A DNA stretch of 33,187 nt, taken from assembly GCA_027451505.1 (NCBI GenBank), contig DAIDJD010000078.1:1-33187 (forward strand). The letters are read 5' to 3'. This DNA comes from a candidate division FCPU426 bacterium. Lineage in GTDB: Bacteria; Oederibacteriota; JAJYGY01; DAIDJD01. Under the pieces are notes generated by a model, which saw only the letters and a program-made list of their open reading frames with translations, did not search any database and was not told the DNA's origin. A program made the translations under genes and the position numbers. Numbering within the stretch: position 1 is the stretch's first letter; the number at the start of each line of letters is the position of its first letter. Below, one piece after another: positions 23,995 to 31,563 of this stretch.

Positions 23995-24881
23995 GGACCC
24001 TCAGGCTGGCCACCCGGGGCTCGGCGCTCGCGCTGGCGCAGACCCGGGTCGTGGCCGCGGCGATCGCGGCCCTGCCCGGGGCCCCCGCCGTGGAACTGCG
24101 CGTGGTGCGCAGCGAGGGGGACCAACGCTCCGACGCCGCCCTGTCCGAGGCCGGGGGCACCGGGCTGTTCACCCGGGCCCTCGAGGACGCCCTGCTCGCC
24201 GGGGAGGCCGACGCCGCGGTCCACAGCCTCAAGGACTTGCCCACGGCCCTGGCGCCGGGCCTGGGACTGGCCGCGGTGGGCGCGCGCGAGGACTGGCGCG
24301 ACGCCTGGATCTGCGCGACCCACGCTTCGCCCCGGGACCTTCCCCCCGGGGCCCTGGTGGGGACGGGGAGCCCGCGCCGGCGGGCCCAGTTGCTGCGCTT
24401 GAGGCCGGACCTACGCTGCGTGGAGCTCCGGGGGAACGTGGACACGCGCCTGCGCAAGGTCGCCCAGGGCGAGGTCCAGGGCGCCGTGCTGGCGCTGGCC
24501 GGGCTGCGCCGCCTGGGCCTGGAGGGCCGGGCGCGCGCGGCCTTCGGTGAGGAGGAGATGCTCCCGGCCCCGGGGCAGGGCTTTGTCGCGGTCGAGGCCG
24601 CGGAGGGGGGCGGGGCCTTCGACCTCTGTCGGGCCGCCTTCCACGACCCCGGGGCCGCGGCCGAGGCGGCCTGCGAAAGGGCCTTCCTGGAGCGTCTGAG
24701 GGCCGGGTGCATGGCGCCGGTAGGGGCCCTGGCCCGGCGCGGCCCGGCCGGCCTGGAACTGAAGGTGTTCGCGGAGTTGAAGGCCGGCGCCCCCCGTACC
24801 CTGGCCCGCGTCGGCCCGGCGGAGGACCCCCGGGCCCTGGGGCTGGGACTGGCCGAGGCGCTGCTGGCGGACGGGGGCTGA
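23991..24881 (+). CDS. hemC: Porphobilinogen deaminase (hydroxymethylbilane synthase)
   Basis: This 296-residue enzyme polymerises four porphobilinogens to hydroxymethylbilane. The N-terminal LRLATRGSALALAQ, the catalytic Asp82 in VHSLKDLPT, TGSPRRRAQLL, and ELRGNVDTRLRK are conserved. The dipyrromethane cofactor attaches to Cys240 in RLRAGCMAPVGA. The GTG start overlaps hemA as GTGA, and the cobA-hemD gene begins 1 nt after the stop. Confidence 0.95.
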   Translation: MRTLRLATRGSALALAQTRVVAAAIAALPGAPAVELRVVRSEGDQRSDAALSEAGGTGLFTRALEDALLAGEADAAVHSLKDLPTALAPGLGLAAVGAREDWRDAWICATHASPRDLPPGALVGTGSPRRRAQLLRLRPDLRCVELRGNVDTRLRKVAQGEVQGAVLALAGLRRLGLEGRARAAFGEEEMLPAPGQGFVAVEAAEGGGAFDLCRAAFHDPGAAAEAACERAFLERLRAGCMAPVGALARRGPAGLELKVFAELKAGAPRTLARVGPAEDPRALGLGLAEALLADGG

Positions 24882-24882
24882 G

Positions 24883-26442
24883 GTGGCCGCCCCCCGGACG
24901 GGCAAGGTCTGGCTGGTGGGTGCGGGCCCGGGGGACCCGGGCCTTCTGACCCTGCGCGGGCGCGACGTCCTGGCCCGGGCGGACGCGGTGGTGCACGACC
25001 TCCTGGCCAACCCCGAGCTTTTGGAACTGGCCCCGGCCGGGGCCAGGCGCATCAACGCGGGCAAGCGCGCCGGGGCCCATGTGCTGGGCCAGGAGGAGAC
25101 CAACGCCCTGCTCGTGCGCCTGGCGCGCGCGGGCAAGCGGGTGGTGCGCCTCAAGGGCGGCGACCCCTTCGTCTTCGGCCGGGGGGGCGAGGAGGCCCTG
25201 GCCCTCGCGGCGGCGGGCGTCCCCTTCGAGGTGGTGCCGGGGGTCAGCAGCGGCGTGGCGGCCCCGGCCTATGCCGGCATCCCGATCACCCACCGCGGCT
25301 TGGCCACGGCCGCCGTGTTCGTGACCGGGCAGGAGCGCTCCGGAAGGCCGTTGCGTTCCGCGACCCTGGCGCGGCTGGCGGGGCTGGACGCCACCCTGGT
25401 GTTCTTCATGGCCACCGGGTCCGCCGAGCGCGTGGCCGAGGGCCTGATCCGCGCCGGGAAATCGGGCGCGACGCCGGCGGCCTGCGTGACGAACGGGACC
25501 CTTCCGGGGCAGCGTACGGTGGTCGCCCCGCTCAAGGACCTGCCGCGGCGCATGCGCGAGGAGGGGCTCGGCGCCCCGGGGCTTTTGGTGGTGGGTCCGG
25601 TGGCCGGGCTGAGGCGGAGCTTGGCCTGGTTCGAGACGCGCCCGCTCTTCGGACGCCGCTACCTGGTGACGCGCGCGCGCGAGCAGGGCGGGCGGCTGGC
25701 CGAGGAATTGAGGGCCCTGGGCGCCGACGCCCGGGAACTGCCCCTGCTGCGCTACCGGCCCCTGCCCCTGGATGAGTCCATGCGGGCGGCCTTCGCGCGG
25801 CTGCGTTGGACCGACTGGCTGGTGCTCACCAGCGCCAACGGCGTGGCCCACCTCTTCGAACGGCTGGCCGAGGCCGGGCTCGACGCGCGGGCCCTCGCGG
25901 GGGTCCGTGTGGCGGCCGTGGGTTCGGCCACGGCCCGGGCCCTGGTCGAACACGGGGTCGCCGCGGACCTGGTGCCCGAGACCTACGATGGAGACCACCT
26001 GCTGAAGGCCCTGCTGCCCCGGCTGCGGCGGGGCGGCCGGCGCCGCGGCGTGCTTTTGGCCCGGGCCGCCGAGGGCAGCGCGGTCCTGCCCGAGGGGCTG
26101 GCCCGCCATGGGGTGGCCTGTCGGGACCTCCACCTCTACCGCGCCCTTCCGGTGGCCCGGAGCGGGGGGGAGGCCGCCGCCGCCCTTGAGGAGGGGGGCG
26201 CCGACGGGGTGGTGTTCACCAGTTCCGCGGCGGTGGAGCGTTTCCGCGCCCTTTTCCCGCGCGGGCGTTGGTCCGAGGCGGCCCCGCGGATCCGGGCCCT
26301 GTGCCTGGGACCGGTCACCCGGGGCGCGGCCGAGGCCGCCGGCATGGCGGTGGACCTGGAGTCCCCGCGGCCCCTCATCGCGGACTTGGTCGCGGCCATC
26401 GAACGCAGGGACGGCGCCGCGGGGCGGGGACGCCCGTCGTGA
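24883..26442 (+). CDS. cobA-hemD: Fused uroporphyrinogen-III C-methyltransferase / uroporphyrinogen-III synthase
   Basis: This 519-residue two-domain enzyme has an N-terminal SUMT domain (about 7-245) with VWLVGAGPGDPGLLTLRG, VRLKGGDPFVFGRGGEEA and VPGVSSGVAAPAYAGIPITHRG. This domain methylates uroporphyrinogen III to precorrin-2. The C-terminal HemD domain (about 257-510) has RRYLVTRA, DWLVLTSANGVAHLF and DGVVFTSSAAVERF and closes the macrocycle. The CobA-HemD fusion is known in several anaerobes and Firmicutes. With the upstream precorrin-2 dehydrogenase it forms a route to sirohydrochlorin. The start is the GTG at 24883; the stop overlaps the next GTG. Confidence 0.93.
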   Translation: MAAPRTGKVWLVGAGPGDPGLLTLRGRDVLARADAVVHDLLANPELLELAPAGARRINAGKRAGAHVLGQEETNALLVRLARAGKRVVRLKGGDPFVFGRGGEEALALAAAGVPFEVVPGVSSGVAAPAYAGIPITHRGLATAAVFVTGQERSGRPLRSATLARLAGLDATLVFFMATGSAERVAEGLIRAGKSGATPAACVTNGTLPGQRTVVAPLKDLPRRMREEGLGAPGLLVVGPVAGLRRSLAWFETRPLFGRRYLVTRAREQGGRLAEELRALGADARELPLLRYRPLPLDESMRAAFARLRWTDWLVLTSANGVAHLFERLAEAGLDARALAGVRVAAVGSATARALVEHGVAADLVPETYDGDHLLKALLPRLRRGGRRRGVLLARAAEGSAVLPEGLARHGVACRDLHLYRALPVARSGGEAAAALEEGGADGVVFTSSAAVERFRALFPRGRWSEAAPRIRALCLGPVTRGAAEAAGMAVDLESPRPLIADLVAAIERRDGAAGRGRPS

Positions 26443-28556
26443 CCCTCTGGCCCTTCGTGGTCCTGGCCGTCCTGGTGGCGGAGGTCGCCGCCGGCCTTCT
26501 GGGCGCCCTGGCCGCGCTGGGGACCCGCCTGGACCTCGCATCGGCGCCGCTGGCGGCCAGCCTGGGCTTCCTTTGCCTGGGCCCGCTGGCCTTCTACGTC
26601 GTGGCCATGGAGCGCGGCAAGTCGGCCCCGGCGTTGCGCTCGCCGGCCGCGCCCTGGGTGCTCTTCGCCCTGGCCTATCTCTGCGTCGGGCTCAGCGGCG
26701 ACCTGGGATCGCCCCTGTGGGCCGTGTACCCGCTGCTGGCGCTGGCTTTGGCGCGCAACGCCGGGCCCATGGCCGCCCTGGGTCCCGCCGCGCTGGTGAC
26801 GCTGCTGGAGTCCTTCCCGGTCTGGATGCAGGCGCATTCCGACGGCGCGGCCTCCCCGGGCGTCGGGGGGATCTGGCCGCGGGCCCTGACGCTGGCCTTC
26901 CCGCTTTTGGGCTGGACCTTGGGCGCGCTGTTCCGGGCCGAACCCGGGCCGCGTCCGGCGGCCGTGGGGGACCCCGGCGACCGGGGCGTCCGCCCCGACC
27001 GGTCCCGCGACAAGGAGGCGTCCGGCGAGCGCAACGACGCCCCTCCGCCCCGGCCGGCGCCCCCGTCCCTGGCCCCGACCACGGACCCCGGTCCGGGCGC
27101 GGATCCCCTGGAGCGAAGGCAGGCGCGCCTCCTGGATCTGGCGTTCCATTCGCACCCCGATTGGAATTCCCTGGGCTTGTGGCGGGCCGGCGCGGACGCC
27201 GCGGAACTTTGGACGCTGCGCATGCGCCGGGGCCGTCCGCGGACCCGTGCCCGCGTCGCCGTGGGCGAGGGCTACCTCGGGTTGGCCCTGAGGGAGCGGC
27301 GGGCCATCGGGATGGATTCCCTGAGCCCGACCGCCTGCGCCGCGTTGCCCTACGCGGAGCCGCCCTACGAGGTCGGCTCGCTGCGCGCGGTGCCGCTCCT
27401 GGACGAGGGTCGCCTGGTCGGGCTGCTGTGCTGCGACCGCGCCGAGCCCGGAGCCTTCGACGCCGACGCCTGCGCGGCCCTGGACGCCCTCGGAGGCCTC
27501 GTCGTCGGCGAACTCCAGGCCGCGGGGCACCTCCAGAGGTTGACGCGCTCCGGCGAGCGCAGCCGCATGCTCTACGAGGCGAGCAAGGCGCTGTCCTTGG
27601 ACCTGGAGCGGCCGGAGTTGCTGGAGCGCTTCGGCGCGCTCCTGAAGGGGCTGGTCCCCTGCGACAGTTGGGCCCTGGGCATGCGCGAGGAGGAGGGCGG
27701 CGCGCTGCGGCGCATCGCCGGCGAGGGCTACCGCGGCGACGCCCCGGAGGCCCTTTCCCTCGACCGTTCGGCCGCCCTCAGCGCCACCCTGGCCCAGGCC
27801 GAGGGGGCGGTCCTCTTCAACGCCCCGGCCGGGGCGGCCGCCCCGGCCGCGTTCCTGGAGGGGCTCGACTCGAGCCCCCGGAATTTCCTCCTGGCCCCGC
27901 TGCGGATGGGGGGGCGCCTGGCCGGCGTGCTCAAGCTCGACCGGGCCGCGGAGCCCTTCACCGAGGAGGAGCGCGACGCCGCCTACATCTTCGCCAGCCA
28001 GGCCGCCGTCACCCTGGAGCACGCCCGCCTCTACGCCCTGCACCGCAAGCTCGCGACCACCGACGGGCTCACCGGCCTCTACAACCACCGCTATTTCCAG
28101 GAGCGCCTGGCCGAGGAGTTGGGCCGGGCCCTGCGCGTCGGGGAGCCCCTCTCCCTGGCCCTGACGGACATCGATTTCTTCAAGAAGTTCAACGACACCT
28201 TCGGCCACCAGGAGGGCGATGTGGTGCTGCGCAAGGTGGCCACGCTCCTGCGCGAGGGCGTCCGCCGGGACACCGACGTGGTGGCGCGCTACGGCGGGGA
28301 GGAATTCGTCGTCATCATGCCGGGCTGCGACATCGTGGAGGCCCGCGAACGCATGGACGCGCTGCGGGCCGATTGCGCCGCGCGCCTCAGCGGCGGCCAG
28401 GGGGAGCAGGCCCAGCGCATCACCCTTTCGGTCGGGCTGGCCACCTTTCCCCAGGCCGCCCGCGAACAGCGCGACCTGATCCATCTCGCCGACGAGGCCC
28501 TGTACAAGGCCAAGCACACCGGGCGCAACCGGGTGTGCAGCTTCAAGGACCTTTGA
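26439..28556 (+). CDS. Membrane diguanylate cyclase with two GAF-like domains
   Basis: This 705-residue protein has about five hydrophobic helices in residues 1-165, a Pro/Arg/Asp-rich linker (166-225), two GAF-like regions (about 227-365 and 372-530), and a GGDEF domain (about 538-705). The active site is GGEEF at 619-623 with the metal-binding DIDFFKKFNDTFGH at 577-590. An RxxD inhibitory I-site (610-613, RDTD) lies exactly five residues before GGEEF, so product feedback is expected. It should make c-di-GMP in response to a ligand or redox cue sensed by GAF or membrane regions; the ligand is unknown. The GTG overlaps the cobA-hemD stop as GTGA, linking it to the tetrapyrrole operon. Confidence 0.9.
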   Translation: MTLWPFVVLAVLVAEVAAGLLGALAALGTRLDLASAPLAASLGFLCLGPLAFYVVAMERGKSAPALRSPAAPWVLFALAYLCVGLSGDLGSPLWAVYPLLALALARNAGPMAALGPAALVTLLESFPVWMQAHSDGAASPGVGGIWPRALTLAFPLLGWTLGALFRAEPGPRPAAVGDPGDRGVRPDRSRDKEASGERNDAPPPRPAPPSLAPTTDPGPGADPLERRQARLLDLAFHSHPDWNSLGLWRAGADAAELWTLRMRRGRPRTRARVAVGEGYLGLALRERRAIGMDSLSPTACAALPYAEPPYEVGSLRAVPLLDEGRLVGLLCCDRAEPGAFDADACAALDALGGLVVGELQAAGHLQRLTRSGERSRMLYEASKALSLDLERPELLERFGALLKGLVPCDSWALGMREEEGGALRRIAGEGYRGDAPEALSLDRSAALSATLAQAEGAVLFNAPAGAAAPAAFLEGLDSSPRNFLLAPLRMGGRLAGVLKLDRAAEPFTEEERDAAYIFASQAAVTLEHARLYALHRKLATTDGLTGLYNHRYFQERLAEELGRALRVGEPLSLALTDIDFFKKFNDTFGHQEGDVVLRKVATLLREGVRRDTDVVARYGGEEFVVIMPGCDIVEARERMDALRADCAARLSGGQGEQAQRITLSVGLATFPQAAREQRDLIHLADEALYKAKHTGRNRVCSFKDL

Positions 28557-28573
28557 GGGCCGCCCGGGCCCTC
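28555..28573 (+). terminator. GC hairpin at the end of the GGDEF gene
   Basis: GAGGGCC (28555-28561) and GGCCCTC (28567-28573) form a perfect 7-bp stem with a 5-nt loop, starting inside the stop codon. Only CCTTG follows, so the T-tract is poor. It may still be a termination or 3'-end stabilising structure separating the long block from the lipA block. Confidence 0.4.
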
Positions 28574-28575
28574 CC

Positions 28576-28605
28576 TTGTGCGGCGGCTCCCGGCCGGGAC
28601 ATAAT
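28576..28605 (+). promoter_or_regulatory. Possible promoter of the cupin/lipA block
   Basis: CATAAT (28600-28605; 5/6 match to -10) is preceded at 18 bp by a weak TTGTGC (28576-28581; 3/6). Transcription would start near 28612, leaving about 20 nt of leader with an AAGGGG ribosome binding site at 28623-28628. It lies in the 76-bp gap after the GGDEF gene. Confidence 0.45.
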
Positions 28606-28632
28606 GTCCGTCACCCGAGCTCAAGGGGCGCC

Positions 28633-28896
28633 GTGAAGCCGGTCGTCCGCAGGTCCACGCCCCGGGAGGGGGCCGAAGCCGCCGCCTGGGTCCCCTGGGT
28701 CTGCGGCCCCTGTTCCTTCGAGTGGGGCTACGCCGCCGCCGAAACCTGCCTGGTCCTGGAGGGCGAGGCCGTGGTCGAGTCCGGGGGGGCCGAGGTCCGC
28801 GTGGGCCCCGGGGACCTCATCCAGTTGCCCAAGGGTCTCGCCTGCCGGTGGCGCGTGCTGAGCCCCGTGCGCGGGCGCCGCCGAATCGAGGAATGA
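28633..28896 (+). CDS. Small cupin-fold protein
   Basis: This is an 87-residue protein. The GTG at 28633 is chosen because AAGGGG lies 4 nt upstream; an upstream TTG or GTG in the same frame would fall on the promoter. The pattern is a single short cupin: CSFEWGYAAAETCLVLEGEAVV (motif 1 area) and VRVGPGDLIQLPKGLACRWRVLSPVR (motif 2 area), close to DUF861/EutQ-like cupins. The usual motif-1 metal-ligand His residues are absent, while the core G-E and G-D-L-I-x-L-P-K-G are present. The ligand is unknown. It sits 4 nt upstream of lipA, so the two are surely co-transcribed. Confidence 0.75.
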   Translation: MKPVVRRSTPREGAEAAAWVPWVCGPCSFEWGYAAAETCLVLEGEAVVESGGAEVRVGPGDLIQLPKGLACRWRVLSPVRGRRRIEE

Positions 28897-28900
28897 AGCC

Positions 28901-29812
28901 GTGACCCTCATCCCCACCGCCGTCATCCGCGCCCAGGGGCGCAAACCCCCCTGGCTGAGGGCCCAACTCCCGGGCGGTGAGGGCTACGAGGCCACCCGCG
29001 CCCGCGTCACCGGCCTGGGCCTGCACACGGTGTGCGAGGAGGCCCGCTGTCCCAACCTCGGGGAATGCTGGTCCCGGGGAACCGCCACCATCATGATCCT
29101 GGGCGACGTGTGCACACGGGCCTGCGGCTTCTGCGCCGTGAAGACCGGTCGTCCCCCGGCCTTGGACGAGGCCGAGCCGGAACGGGTCGCCGAGAGCGTC
29201 CGGCGCATGGGCCTGCGGCACGTGGTCATCACCAGCGTGGCCCGGGACGAACTGCCCGACGGAGGGGCCGCGATCTGGGAGCGCACCATACGGCTGACCC
29301 GGGCGGCGGCCCCGGGGACGAGCGTGGAGGTCCTGGTGCCGGACTTCCTGGGCAAGCGCGGCTCCTGGGACCTGGTCTTCGGGGCGCGTCCGGACATCCT
29401 CAACCACAACGTGGAGACGGTGCCGCGCCTGGCGCCCCGGGTGCGCAGCGTGGCGCGGTGGGACCGCAGCCTCGCGCTGCTCAAGGCGGCCGCGGACGCC
29501 GGATTGGCCACCAAAAGCGGGCTCATGCTGGGGCTCGGGGAGGCGGATTCCGAGGTGGAGGAAACCCTCGCCGCGCTCCGGGCCGCCGGGGTGGGCATCG
29601 TGACGCTGGGGCAGTACCTCCAGCCCACCCCCGACCACCTGCCGGTGGTGGAGTACGTGCGTCCCGAGGCCTTCCAGGGATGGCGCCGCCGCGGCTTGGA
29701 GATGGGCTTCCGGGTGGTGGAGAGCGGCCCCCTGGTCCGCTCCAGCTACCACGCCGACGAGCAGGCCTCCCGGGCGGCTGAGGCCCCGTTCCAGCCCCGG
29801 ACCGGGGGGTGA
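28901..29812 (+). CDS. lipA: Lipoyl synthase (radical SAM)
   Basis: This 303-residue enzyme inserts two sulfurs into octanoyl groups on lipoyl domains. The auxiliary cluster Cys45, Cys50 and Cys56 has the C-x4-C-x5-C spacing (CEEARCPNLGEC); the radical-SAM cluster is Cys71, Cys75 and Cys78 (CTRACGFC). The C-terminal RSSYHA near residue 280 supplies the conserved Ser that ligates the auxiliary cluster. GDVCTRACGFC, NHNVETVPRL and KSGLMLGLGE are typical. The GTG has GAGGA 8 nt upstream. No lipB is adjacent. The stop overlaps the next GTG. Confidence 0.96.
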   Translation: MTLIPTAVIRAQGRKPPWLRAQLPGGEGYEATRARVTGLGLHTVCEEARCPNLGECWSRGTATIMILGDVCTRACGFCAVKTGRPPALDEAEPERVAESVRRMGLRHVVITSVARDELPDGGAAIWERTIRLTRAAAPGTSVEVLVPDFLGKRGSWDLVFGARPDILNHNVETVPRLAPRVRSVARWDRSLALLKAAADAGLATKSGLMLGLGEADSEVEETLAALRAAGVGIVTLGQYLQPTPDHLPVVEYVRPEAFQGWRRRGLEMGFRVVESGPLVRSSYHADEQASRAAEAPFQPRTGG

Positions 29813-30690
29813 ACCCGGCCCTGGACCTCTCCGCCTGGCTGGGGCCGGGCAGCGCCGGGGCCGAGGCCTTCGAGGCCCGGGCATCGTTGTTCCGGCGCGT
29901 CTATCCCCGCTGGTACCGGCTGGACCCCCGGGGCCTGCCGGAGCGTTCCGCCGACCCGGCCGCGGAGCGGGTGCGCGCCTCGGCCGGGGCCGCCGGCGTG
30001 GAGCTGTGGCCCCGGCTGGAGGCCGCCGTCCCCCCGCCCGCGGGGGACTGGGATCCCGGCGTCCTGGCGCGCCGACTCGGGCAGGAGGGCGCGCGGGGGA
30101 TCTGCCTGGATCTGGGGCCCGCTCCGGGCGCCGCGGGCGCGGACTTCGTCCGCGCCCTGGCTCCGGCCCTGCGCGCGGCGGGGCTGGCCTGCGCCCTGGT
30201 GGCGGCGCCCTCGGACCCGGGCGGCCCGCCCCCCGGCGCCGACTGGTCCGGATGGGCGGGTCTCTGCGACCGGCTCCTGGTGCGGGGGTACCGCCCCGCC
30301 GGCGGGCCCGGGCCCCTGGCCCCGCCGGCGTGGTGCGCCACGGTGTTGGAGGGCTTGGCCGGGGTGCCCGCGTCCCGGATCGAATGGACGCTGCCGGCGG
30401 CGGGGCGCCTCTGGGACGCCGCCGGGTCCTCCGAACTCCCCTACGCCGCCTGGGAAACGCTCATGCGCACCCGCGGACCCGAGCGCCGCGATCCCCCGAG
30501 CGGCGAGATGTTCCTGAGGTCCCCCGGCGCCGAGGCTTGGGCCAACGACGCCGTGAGCCTGACGGGGAAGCTGCGGGTGGTCCTCCTCCGGGGGATCCGC
30601 GCGCTGTCCCTGGACGGGCTCGGCCACGAGGATCCGCGACTTTGGACCCTGCTCGACGCCCTGCCCGACTCCGTCTTCATCCGCTCCTGA
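29809..30690 (+). CDS. Degenerate GH18-like (YaaH-type) protein, probably non-catalytic
   Basis: This 293-residue protein has no signal peptide. Several stretches follow the order of spore-cortex-type family 18 glycosidases: the strand EGARGICLDLGPAP (93-106) where the family has a (I/L)DFE catalytic block, ADFVRALAPALRAAGLACALVAAPS, LCDRLLVRGYRPAGGPGPLAPPAW (the M-x-Y-D strand region), RIEWTLPAAGRLWD, and the closing GIRALSLDGLGHEDPRLWTLL. The catalytic Glu is replaced (LDLG), so hydrolysis is unlikely. This assignment is my alignment by eye and is inference. The start is the GTG at 29809, overlapping lipA as GTGA. Role unknown; a cytoplasmic scaffold or binding function is possible. Confidence 0.55.
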   Translation: MNPALDLSAWLGPGSAGAEAFEARASLFRRVYPRWYRLDPRGLPERSADPAAERVRASAGAAGVELWPRLEAAVPPPAGDWDPGVLARRLGQEGARGICLDLGPAPGAAGADFVRALAPALRAAGLACALVAAPSDPGGPPPGADWSGWAGLCDRLLVRGYRPAGGPGPLAPPAWCATVLEGLAGVPASRIEWTLPAAGRLWDAAGSSELPYAAWETLMRTRGPERRDPPSGEMFLRSPGAEAWANDAVSLTGKLRVVLLRGIRALSLDGLGHEDPRLWTLLDALPDSVFIRS

Positions 30691-30707
30691 AGGGGGCCCT
30701 CCGCCCC

Positions 30708-31562
30708 ATGGACACCTCCAAGATCCTACGCCTCGCCCGGGAACTCGCCCTTGAGGCGGGCCGTCTCCAGATGCGCAAGTTCCGCGGACGCCTGGCCATC
30801 AGCTGGAAGGGCGCCACCGACCCCGTCACCGAGGTCGACCGCGCCTGCGAGGCCCTCATCGTCCGGGGCATACGCCGGGCCTTCCCGGGCCACGCCATCG
30901 TCGGCGAGGAGGGCGGCCCGCAGGGCGACGAATCGGGCGGGGCCGAATGCACCTGGTTCATCGACCCCCTCGACGGCACGGTCAATTACAGCCACGGCCT
31001 TCCCACGTTCTGCGTCAGCATCGGGGTCTGGAGCCGCGGCGCGCGCGCGGCCCGGGGCCGCATCTCCGACGCCGCGGCCGGGGTGCCGCTGGTGGGGGTG
31101 GTCCACGCGCCCGCGTTGGGGGAGACCTGGACCGCCGCGCGGGGCCGGGGCGCCCTCCTCAACGGGCGGCCCACCCGCGTCTCCGGCCAGGCCAAGCCCC
31201 TGGAGGCGGTCCTCGCCAGCGGCTTCAGCTACACCGCCCGGGAGAGCGGGGAGAACACGCGGGAATGGATGGCGGCGCTGCGGCGCTTCCAGGCGCTGCG
31301 GCGGATGGGCTCGGCCGCGCTGGATCTTTGCTTCACGGCCTCGGGGCGTTTCGACGGGTTCTGGGAATACGGGCTCAAGAGCTGGGACGTGGCCGCGGCC
31401 GGCCTGGTCCTGGAGGAGGCCGGCGGCCGCGTGACCAACATCCAGGGCGGTCCCTACGCCCTGGGCCGCCCCGGCATCGTCGCGACCAACGGTCGCCTGC
31501 ACCGCGCCCTCCTGGGCTGCCTCGCGGGGGCCCTGCGGGAACCCCTGGACTGGAAGCCCTGA
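30708..31562 (+). CDS. suhB: Inositol-1-monophosphatase family phosphatase
   Basis: This 284-residue Mg-dependent, Li-sensitive-type sugar phosphatase has metal ligands Glu67/Glu68 in VGEEGG, Asp86 and Asp89 in DPLDGTVNY, and Asp227 in SWDVAAAGLVLEEAGG. Between the second and third strands (about 109-126) there is a 10-15 residue Arg/Ala-rich extension compared with E. coli SuhB. The natural substrate could be inositol phosphate, fructose-1,6-bisphosphate or another sugar phosphate; sequence does not settle this. The ATG at 30708 has AGGGGG about 11 nt upstream. The ABC-F gene starts 1 nt after its stop. Confidence 0.9.
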   Translation: MDTSKILRLARELALEAGRLQMRKFRGRLAISWKGATDPVTEVDRACEALIVRGIRRAFPGHAIVGEEGGPQGDESGGAECTWFIDPLDGTVNYSHGLPTFCVSIGVWSRGARAARGRISDAAAGVPLVGVVHAPALGETWTAARGRGALLNGRPTRVSGQAKPLEAVLASGFSYTARESGENTREWMAALRRFQALRRMGSAALDLCFTASGRFDGFWEYGLKSWDVAAAGLVLEEAGGRVTNIQGGPYALGRPGIVATNGRLHRALLGCLAGALREPLDWKP

Positions 31563-31563
31563 C

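Noticed and set aside
24883-26442. Two separate genes, cobA and hemD
   Set aside because: The frame is continuous, with no stop or start signal between the SUMT and HemD domains near codon 250; a fusion is the simpler reading.
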